From JAXGPP01 sp964436865 (lineage in GTDB: Bacteria; Planctomycetota; Planctomycetia; Pirellulales; Thermoguttaceae), in the NCBI GenBank assembly GCA_964436865.1, contig CAYTFK010000232.1, forward strand, positions 1 to 11,387: 11,387 bases of DNA, read 5' to 3'. Positions 6,649-11,387 of this stretch are shown piece after piece; the first letter of the stretch is position 1; the number at the start of each line of letters is the position of its first letter. The notes beneath the pieces are model-generated. The model had not been told where the DNA came from, ran no database searches, and worked only from the letters and a program-made list of their open reading frames with translations. The translations under genes and the position numbers were made by a program.

Positions 6649-9252
6649 CTACTCGGGCCGTTCGAAATCGGCGGATTCGATCGACAGAATTTCGATGACG
6701 ATGGGACCGCTTTCCGCCGTCGGGGCGGCAGGCTTCGGCGCCGGCGGACCGCTGCCGTAGGCGCCTTCGGCATTCATGGGTTGGGCGGGCTGCTCGGCTG
6801 ACTGGCGGACGATGAAGACGTCGACCGAGTGCTGGATGGGGCGTTCGGTCTCGGCGTGCAGGGAGTCGAGCCAGACGCCGTTCTTGACGGGCCGCTCTTC
6901 GACGGAGCGGAGTTGCCGGGTGTACGGACGGGCCGCCGTGGCCACTCTGCCAACCTCTTCGATGCGGACATAGTGCACCCGAAGCGGATCGGTGAGTGCC
7001 CTGAGCTTGCCGCCTCCCTCCTGCCAGAGATTGGCGGTGTGCACGCCCACAACGTTGGCGTTGGGAGGCAGTTCGAGCGGCAATGAGGCCAAGGCGGGGT
7101 CTTTCTTGTCGCCTTGGCTCACCGGCGCGGTTGCCACCTTGCTGAAGCGATCGCAGAACATCCGGGACAACTCGTAGCTGTTGTTCAGCCACGCGAACTC
7201 GGGGCCTTGCTGCGCCGGCTGATCGCCGCGCCGTTGCTTGACGACTACCGGGGGACGCTGACGGCTCAAAAACTTGGACACAACCAGGTAACCGGGATCG
7301 ACGAGGGCTTTCTCGGGCAGTTTTGACGCTGCCTTCAGGCCTTGCGGCCCTTCTTTCCAATGGGCTTTAATGGTCCGATAGAGCTGCGTCCTCACGGTCT
7401 TTTGAGGCACCGTGGTCGCCAGTGCGACGAGTTGAGCGTCTTTCTCCAGCGACTCGATCTTGTCGAGGCGGGCAGTCAAGAAGCGCACGAGCGCCGGGTC
7501 CCAGAGCTGCTGGGCGAGCGTCACGGAGAGCGTGGCATCCTTCGACGCGGTCTGCTGGAACGCTTTCTCCGAAACGGTGTCGGCTGCTCCGGCCTGGGTC
7601 CGGCCGCTGCCGTAGCCCATCATACCCTCACCGTATCCACCCATGTCGGGCGGATACATCTGTTCGGGAGGCATCATCTCCGACGATGCCGACGGGTCTT
7701 GATATCCTTCCGGGCCCGAGCCGGTCGGGTAGCCGGAAGGCGCGCTGCCCGAGTACCCGGGAGGCGGGCTGCCCGAGTAGCCGCCGGAAGTGGTAGTGTT
7801 CGGCAGCCGGGCATCATCGCCGAAGGCGTTGAAGGGGCGGTTGGCGGCCGCGGCCGCACCGCGCATGGCGAGTGCCTCGGCGCCGATCGGCTCGGGTTTG
7901 TCGGCGCCCAGGAGGCGACCGAGACTGCTCGCGCTGTAGGTGGTGAAGAAACGCTCGAAGTTCTGCTTCAACTGGGCGCCGGTGCCGTCGCGCTGATAGA
8001 GCGCGATCTGCGCGGCAACGTTATAGGGGTGCGAAGCGGTCAACGACTTCGCCAGCCGAGCGCTCATTTCGGGCGACGCGGTCTGGCCAGCCACGTACGC
8101 AGCCACCTGGGCGCGCAGTGCGGGCGACGCCGAGCGTTCCACCAACTGCGTCACTGTCTCCTGCAGACTGCCGCTGGTGATGCCAGCCTGCTCATCCGGC
8201 CGCAACTTCTGCGGATCAGTGAGGAGCACAAAGAGGATAGCCTCGTTCTCGGCACAAGGGTAATCGGCCAAAGCCTTGATGACGGCGGAGACGGCTGCCC
8301 GCTCGCTGCCCGCCCTCAGGCTCCCGGCGAGCAACTGCCCCATGACCTGGCGCGCTTCGTTGGTTCCGTTGGCGGCCAGGGCCTGTACGATCGCACCCGT
8401 CAGGCCGGCGTAGCCCAGTGTGAGCGGCGGATGCTCCGGCGCCCTCTGTCCCGATCCACCGGGATACCCTTCGGCGCCATCATAACCACCGTAGTTTTCC
8501 ATCATTCCTTCGGGCGGCCCCATCATCTCCGATTCGTACATCTCGGCCGCATAGTCACCTTCGTAGCCCCCGGGGCCTGACCCGATCGGCATCCCTTCGG
8601 GCATGCCCGGATAGCCTTCCATCCCCCGCGGCTTTGGCTTGGGCTGTTCTTTGGGCACCGGCTTGGGTTCCGGTTCCGGTTCCTCGGGCGTCTGCAAAAG
8701 GTCGGCAAGGAGCCGCACTGCTTGCGGATCGCCGGCGCGGCTCTCGCCCAGGTAGGCCAGCGCATCAACGAGGCGCGGATCGCGGCGGCGTTTCGCGCGC
8801 AGGTAATCGTCCTCCTGCCACGCGGAGACGTCGTCGGGAAACAGCCCTTCCGCTGCCGCAGCCGAGTCCGCAGCCGGTTCCTGAGCGCCTTCGGCAGCCG
8901 GCTTAGGCTGCTCAGCGGGCGCGGTCTGGGGCGGTGGCTCGGAAACCGCCGCCGTTTCGGGCGGGGTAGCGGCCGCAGGCGGCGCGGCATCGGTCGGCGG
9001 AGTGGCCGCGGGCGGTGTAGCGGCGGCCGGCGGTGTAGTGGCGGTCGGCGGACCGTCGCTGGGGGACGATTGAGCGGCCGGCGGCGCCGCGTCGCTTGCG
9101 GCTTGCTCGGATCCGCCACCGCCGCAACCAGCAATGCCCGCAACGAGCACCGATCCGACCACCATCCAGCAGACAGTCGCCGAAAGCAGTCGCGGGCTGC
9201 CGAGGCGACGAGTCTTGTCCAGAAGACGCATCCAGCCAGTCGTGCCGCTCAC
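6649..9252 (-). CDS. Large predicted lipoprotein with Pro/Ala-rich linker and two Gly/Tyr/Met/Pro-rich segments; function unknown
   Basis: I do not recognise this 867-aa protein. The GTG start at 9252 is chosen because AAGGAG sits 8 nt upstream. Residues 22-43 form a hydrophobic signal ending in the lipobox IAGC, so Cys43 is probably lipidated and the protein exported. A Gly/Ser and then Pro/Ala/Thr-rich linker (about 44-135) follows, then a helical stretch (about 139-190) and a Pro-Glu/Pro-Lys tract (190-208). Two low-complexity segments, 210-270 and 489-550, are rich in Gly, Tyr, Met and Pro and share GSGP-x-GY and EMM-x-PPE patterns. The second includes an 8-residue tandem repeat GYSGS(P/A)P(P/S). 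Between them (271-470) are Ala/Leu-rich helices that could be HEAT- or TPR-like solenoid. The C-terminal part (about 555-867) includes a mixed alpha/beta region near 720-820. It is probably a surface or periplasmic scaffold-type protein; that is inference. It converges on the efflux operon and is not part of it. Confidence 0.85.
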   Translation of the reverse strand: MSGTTGWMRLLDKTRRLGSPRLLSATVCWMVVGSVLVAGIAGCGGGGSEQAASDAAPPAAQSSPSDGPPTATTPPAAATPPAATPPTDAAPPAAATPPETAAVSEPPPQTAPAEQPKPAAEGAQEPAADSAAAAEGLFPDDVSAWQEDDYLRAKRRRDPRLVDALAYLGESRAGDPQAVRLLADLLQTPEEPEPEPKPVPKEQPKPKPRGMEGYPGMPEGMPIGSGPGGYEGDYAAEMYESEMMGPPEGMMENYGGYDGAEGYPGGSGQRAPEHPPLTLGYAGLTGAIVQALAANGTNEARQVMGQLLAGSLRAGSERAAVSAVIKALADYPCAENEAILFVLLTDPQKLRPDEQAGITSGSLQETVTQLVERSASPALRAQVAAYVAGQTASPEMSARLAKSLTASHPYNVAAQIALYQRDGTGAQLKQNFERFFTTYSASSLGRLLGADKPEPIGAEALAMRGAAAAANRPFNAFGDDARLPNTTTSGGYSGSPPPGYSGSAPSGYPTGSGPEGYQDPSASSEMMPPEQMYPPDMGGYGEGMMGYGSGRTQAGAADTVSEKAFQQTASKDATLSVTLAQQLWDPALVRFLTARLDKIESLEKDAQLVALATTVPQKTVRTQLYRTIKAHWKEGPQGLKAASKLPEKALVDPGYLVVSKFLSRQRPPVVVKQRRGDQPAQQGPEFAWLNNSYELSRMFCDRFSKVATAPVSQGDKKDPALASLPLELPPNANVVGVHTANLWQEGGGKLRALTDPLRVHYVRIEEVGRVATAARPYTRQLRSVEERPVKNGVWLDSLHAETERPIQHSVDVFIVRQSAEQPAQPMNAEGAYGSGPPAPKPAAPTAESGPIVIEILSIESADFERPE
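7603..7788 (-). repeat. Second Gly/Tyr/Met/Pro-rich low-complexity segment of the lipoprotein
   Basis: This stretch encodes residues 489-550 and contains the 8-residue tandem repeat at its N-terminal end. It ends in GGYGEGMMGYGSG. It resembles the segment at residues 210-270 in composition and motif order, and such segments are expected to be disordered. Confidence 0.55.
7729..7788 (-). repeat. 24-bp tandem repeat inside the lipoprotein gene
   Basis: Two 24-bp units (7729-7752 and 7753-7776) differ at only a few bases, and a partial third follows from 7777. On the coding strand they specify the 8-residue repeat GYSGSPPP / GYSGSAPS. The repeat lies within the second Gly/Tyr-rich segment and could expand or contract by slippage without changing frame. 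Confidence 0.7.
8443..8625 (-). repeat. First Gly/Tyr/Met/Pro-rich low-complexity segment of the lipoprotein
   Basis: This stretch encodes residues 210-270. Its ordering GSGPGGY, then SEMMGPPEGMM, then NYGGYDG is echoed at residues 511-550 (GSGPEGY, then SEMMPPEQM, then DMGGYGEGMM). This points to an old internal duplication or to convergent low-complexity drift around the intervening helical domain. Confidence 0.55.
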
Positions 9253-9260
9253 CGCGTCAT

Positions 9261-9266
9261 CTCCTT
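9261..9266 (-). promoter_or_regulatory. Ribosome-binding site that fixes the GTG start of the lipoprotein gene
   Basis: On the minus strand AAGGAG lies 8 nt before GTG at 9252. The ATG that overlaps the end of this site (9258-9260) is out of frame. The next in-frame ATG (residue 8) has no such site, so GTG is the preferred start. Confidence 0.7.
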
Positions 9267-9282
9267 AGTACGAGAAGTTGCT

Positions 9283-9354
9283 GTTCGCGCGGAAGGGGAG
9301 GTCAGAGCGTCGCGCTCGCGTCTTCGCCCGACTCGGCCCTTCTCCCCTGCGAAC
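9283..9354 (-). repeat. Interrupted inverted repeat in the leader of the lipoprotein gene
   Basis: GTTCGC (9283-9288) pairs with GCGAAC (9349-9354), and GGGGAG (9295-9300) pairs with CTCCCC (9342-9347). The two helices are separated by 6 nt on one side and 1 nt on the other. Inside lies a further 5-bp stem, GAGCG (9305-9309) with CGCTC (9313-9317). The direct repeat CGAGAAG occurs just outside at 9271-9277 and again at 9354-9360. In the minus-strand transcript this would be a branched structure ending about 17 nt before the ribosome-binding site. It could be a leader structure or the remains of a small repeat element. Confidence 0.45.
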
Positions 9355-9382
9355 GAGAAGCCCTGTGTGCCTTGCGTCACTC

Positions 9383-9391
9383 AGTATGGCA
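9383..9391 (-). promoter_or_regulatory. Weak candidate extended -10 promoter for the lipoprotein gene
   Basis: On the minus strand TGCCATACT reads as an extended -10 motif (TG, one base, then CATACT, four of six consensus matches). A TTGACA on the same strand (9396-9401) is too close to serve as its -35. If used, it would give a leader of about 125 nt that includes the inverted repeat at 9283-9354. Confidence 0.2.
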
Positions 9392-9512
9392 AGATTGTCA
9401 AGAAAATGCCACAGGTCTGGACGTCCCCAAAGAAAGCGGCGCGACGGTAGGGGACAGGTCCGTGTTTTCGGCCATTGGACTACCCGGCAAACGGGGCTGG
9501 TGCGCCTAAGAC

Positions 9513-9524
9513 CGGACCGGTCCG
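9513..9524. promoter_or_regulatory. 12-bp perfect palindrome, candidate operator
   Basis: CGGACCGGTCCG is a perfect inverted repeat about 112 nt before the ATG at 9636. It is followed 3 nt later by two tandem 10-bp repeats. A dimeric regulator could bind it, but GC-rich palindromes also arise by chance. Confidence 0.3.
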
Positions 9525-9527
9525 TTC

Positions 9528-9547
9528 GGTTTGCGGAGGTTTGCGGG
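9528..9547. repeat. Two tandem 10-bp direct repeats
   Basis: GGTTTGCGGA (9528-9537) is followed directly by GGTTTGCGGG (9538-9547). Ten base pairs is about one helical turn, so both copies would face the same side of the DNA, as in regulator-binding arrays. It lies upstream of the gene at 9636. Confidence 0.4.
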
Positions 9548-9622
9548 CGACTCTTGCCGCTACGGAGGGGTTGGCGGGTCAATACATTTGCCCGGCGTAC
9601 AGCCGGAGGCTAGGCTTTTGAC

Positions 9623-9628
9623 AGGAGG
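9623..9628 (+). promoter_or_regulatory. Strong ribosome-binding site for the 307-aa protein
   Basis: AGGAGG lies 7 nt before ATG 9636. It decides the start: the same frame is open back to an ATG at 9531, but that start has no such site and its extra 35 residues look non-coding. Confidence 0.8.
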
Positions 9629-9635
9629 AGCCGGC

Positions 9636-10559
9636 ATGTCGTTGGAACTCCGCTGGTTGGCAAGCCATTCGGCCAGTTGCTTTCACGCCGCCCGGGCGCT
9701 CGGCCGCGGGCCGCTTGCCGATGCCCAATTTGAAGCAGCGATCCGCGAGCCCGCCGAAGGCCTATTCGAGGAGATCGCCACGGCCGGCATCTGCGAAAAT
9801 GCCTTCTGGCGGCACATTATTCCCCTCTCGGCAGGGATCGAGAACAACCGCCAGTTGGCCGACCTCGTGGTGCGGAAGACGATCGGTTACGGGAAGGCGT
9901 CGGAGGCGACGACGCTGCGGCTGGCAGGATGGATCGCCGAATTGGAAGCGGCGGTGCGGAGAGCGGTACCCGATCTGGTCGATCGGGTTGCCGAAGGGGG
10001 TGAATGGCTCAGGGAGCAATGGTCCTCGCTGGGCCCGGCGACGCTTTCCGCCATCGCCCGGCGGACCGACACGAACGTGGTCGTACCGGCAGCCGACGTG
10101 ATCCTCGTGTGGCCGGCATGCGGGGGCGACGGCGCGGCGCACTTGGTCTACAACAACCTGCGGTTGGAAGCGGTGGCAGCCGACCCAGTGGCCGAGTTGC
10201 CGGAAGTGCTTCGCCTGGCGTGGCTTGTCGCGCAGCTCAATCTGGAAGTGCCGATCTTCAGCGAAGGGATTCCGCCGCGGAACCTGCCGTTGGTGGCCGC
10301 ATGCGCGATGGTGCCGCCGGCGCTGGCGGCGGCCGGTGAACTGGATCTCGTTTCCGCCCCCGACGACGCGCTGCCGATGGCCCTGGAGCAATGGCGGGTT
10401 GTGGGAACCTCGGGCGGCGATGTGGCGATGGTGATCTCCGACTGGTGGCAGACGTATCTCGACGCACAGCCCCCCTGGCCGATTGCACTGGCGGCGCTGG
10501 ACCGGATGCTGTCGTCCGCCGCGCTGGAGAGAGAGCCGGAACCGAGCGCGGTCGTGTGA
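9636..10559 (+). CDS. Conserved-looking cytoplasmic protein of unknown function
   Basis: I cannot assign a function to this 307-aa protein. The start at 9636 is fixed by AGGAGG 7 nt upstream. It has no signal peptide or membrane segment. It begins MSLELRWLASHSASCFHAARALG and is rich in Ala, Leu, Glu and Trp, with a largely alpha-helical look. Recognisable stretches include AHLVYNNLRLEAV near the middle, RLAWLVAQLNLEVP after it, and LVAACAMVPPALAAA later. The RLAWLVAQLN stretch seems familiar to me from planctomycete proteins of unknown function, but I could not check this. No catalytic motif is evident. It is divergent from the lipoprotein gene and converges on the TIM-barrel gene, with only 9 nt between stop codons. 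Confidence 0.75.
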   Translation: MSLELRWLASHSASCFHAARALGRGPLADAQFEAAIREPAEGLFEEIATAGICENAFWRHIIPLSAGIENNRQLADLVVRKTIGYGKASEATTLRLAGWIAELEAAVRRAVPDLVDRVAEGGEWLREQWSSLGPATLSAIARRTDTNVVVPAADVILVWPACGGDGAAHLVYNNLRLEAVAADPVAELPEVLRLAWLVAQLNLEVPIFSEGIPPRNLPLVAACAMVPPALAAAGELDLVSAPDDALPMALEQWRVVGTSGGDVAMVISDWWQTYLDAQPPWPIALAALDRMLSSAALEREPEPSAVV

Positions 10560-10568
10560 AGGCCGTGG

Positions 10569-11387
10569 TCAAGCGCCGCTGGCGGCATACTTACGGCAAT
10601 ATTCGGTGTCTTCCGCCACTTCGTCGGAATAAACCGGGAACATGCCGACGATGACGCCGTCGGTGGGCTTGATGTTGAGATAGGCATACTGGAAACACTT
10701 CTCGACGGCGTGTTTACTCCAGCATTTCCTTGCTGCGGCCAGGATTTTGAAGGCCAGGCACGGCTTGTCGATCTGGCGCATCAGGGCGGTCATCTTATCG
10801 GGATCGCCCTCGAAGAACGGCTCGCCGATGGTCGCCTTGCCCACCTCGGCGATCTGCTCCTCGGCCGACTTGGTGAGGTTGTAGAAGCTGCACATGAAGA
10901 GGTCGTTTTCCCAGCCGTCGTCGACGATGCGCTTCATGTTGTCGGTGTTGTGCGTTGAGACGCCCGCCATGGCGCCCGAGTCGTGCACTCGCTTGACGAA
11001 GTCGCGGACCTTGTGCGCGCGGCCGGCGCGAAACAGGGAGTCGGTCACGCCGCCGTGGTGGACGATGGCGATGCAGCCGGTGTCGTCGACCACTTTCTTG
11101 GGCGGGGCGTCCTGTGACCGCTCGGCGTGCAGGCAGATGAACTTCATTTTCGTGCCCTGCTCGCGGAGCCGGCGGATGATGTCGACACCCTTTTCCCAGT
11201 GGTCGAACTGCCAGCCGGTGATTCCTTCGCTTTCACACCGGGTGAGGAATTCGACGCTGCGATCGACGGTGAACCATTCCTGCATGTAGCGCGACAGGTG
11301 CGGAGTGGCGTGCGAGAAACCGCCGATCTGGTTCCAGCCGGCCAGCATGCGGCTGATGGTGTGCTCGCCGAGCTTCATCGTGGGCAG
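10569..11387 (-). CDS. Predicted TIM-barrel protein of unknown function, probably N-terminally cut by the window edge
   Basis: The frame is open to the right edge, reading LPT before an ATG at 11378; from that ATG the product is 269 aa. The 9 nt visible before the ATG (CTGCCCACG) lack a ribosome-binding site, so the true start may lie outside, possibly with a signal peptide. The opening LPTMKLGEHTISRM recalls the N-terminus of aldo/keto-reductase-like proteins. Alternating hydrophobic strands and helices follow: GITGWQFDH, MKFICLHAE, CIAIVHHGG, AMAGVSTHN, NDLFMCSFYN, KPCLAFKIL and GVIVGMFPVYSD. This is the rhythm of a (beta/alpha)8 barrel. His, Asp and Glu residues at strand ends (FDHWE, HAE, HHGG, STHN) could bind a metal or sugar. 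The usual aldo/keto-reductase Asp/Tyr/Lys/His tetrad was not found, so a sugar isomerase/epimerase-like or metal-dependent role is equally possible. Confidence 0.75.
   Translation of the reverse strand: MPTMKLGEHTISRMLAGWNQIGGFSHATPHLSRYMQEWFTVDRSVEFLTRCESEGITGWQFDHWEKGVDIIRRLREQGTKMKFICLHAERSQDAPPKKVVDDTGCIAIVHHGGVTDSLFRAGRAHKVRDFVKRVHDSGAMAGVSTHNTDNMKRIVDDGWENDLFMCSFYNLTKSAEEQIAEVGKATIGEPFFEGDPDKMTALMRQIDKPCLAFKILAAARKCWSKHAVEKCFQYAYLNIKPTDGVIVGMFPVYSDEVAEDTEYCRKYAASGA

Larger units (their letters stand above)
9253..9635. other. Divergent intergenic region (383 nt)
   Basis: This gap separates the divergent lipoprotein gene (-) and the 307-aa protein gene (+) and must carry both promoters. 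No credible gene lies inside it. It holds, from left to right, the lipoprotein ribosome-binding site, a long interrupted inverted repeat (9283-9354), a possible minus-strand extended -10 element near 9383-9391, a 12-bp palindrome (9513-9524), two tandem 10-bp repeats (9528-9547), and the ribosome-binding site for the gene at 9636. No convincing plus-strand promoter was found. Confidence 0.55.

Noticed and set aside
7342..8580. A 412-codon plus-strand frame inside the lipoprotein gene
   Set aside because: Arg/Gly-rich antisense shadow. The minus-strand frame has a signal peptide, a lipobox and a strong ribosome-binding site.
9001..9054. Short GGCGGTGTAG repeats that look like a direct-repeat array
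   Set aside because: They encode the Pro/Ala/Thr-rich linker of the lipoprotein. Spacing is irregular and there are no spacers, so this is low-complexity coding DNA rather than a CRISPR array.
9618..9623. TTGACA on the plus strand as a -35 element
   Set aside because: It overlaps the ribosome-binding site, and any start would fall inside the coding region of the gene it precedes.
9531..9635. N-terminal extension of the 307-aa protein to ATG 9531
   Set aside because: The ATG at 9636 has AGGAGG at ideal spacing. The extension has none and overlaps the repeat cluster.

Overview
The window is high-GC DNA (about 63% by eye) holding six protein-coding genes and no recognisable RNA gene, mobile element or CRISPR array. 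Its style suggests a planctomycete, perhaps Pirellulales. The reasons are very Pro/Ala- and Gly/Tyr/Met-rich secreted proteins, two conserved-looking proteins of unknown function, loosely packed genes with long leaders, and a lipoprotein that starts at GTG behind a strong Shine-Dalgarno site. The lineage call is inference from style, not a database match.

Layout. 1-477 is non-coding: a weak terminator-like hairpin, a candidate sigma-70-type promoter (TTGACA at 287), then a leader of about 150 nt with four successive inverted repeats. 478-6592 (+) is a complete tripartite efflux operon in the order RND permease, lipoprotein periplasmic adaptor, TolC/CzcC-like outer-membrane factor. The permease and adaptor overlap by 14 nt. 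The adaptor and outer-membrane factor are separated by a spacer carrying a UUCG hairpin. 6649-9252 (-) is an 867-aa predicted lipoprotein, convergent with the efflux operon. 9253-9635 is a 383-nt divergent intergenic region with a folded leader for the lipoprotein gene, and with a 12-bp palindrome followed by two tandem 10-bp repeats upstream of the next gene. 9636-10559 (+) is a 307-aa cytoplasmic protein of unknown function. 10569-11387 (-) is a probable TIM-barrel protein, converging on it with only 9 nt between stop codons and running off the right edge.

Working together. The three efflux genes should form one proton-driven pump spanning the envelope. The permease keeps the Asp-Asp/Lys/Arg relay residues, so it looks active, but the substrate cannot be read from sequence and no regulator gene lies nearby. 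The lipoprotein, the 307-aa protein and the TIM-barrel protein have no evident functional link to the pump or to each other.

No clearly new biological system is visible. The items most worth a second look are the structured leader and palindromes before the pump operon, the repeat architecture of the 867-aa lipoprotein, and the inverted- and direct-repeat cluster in the divergent intergenic region.
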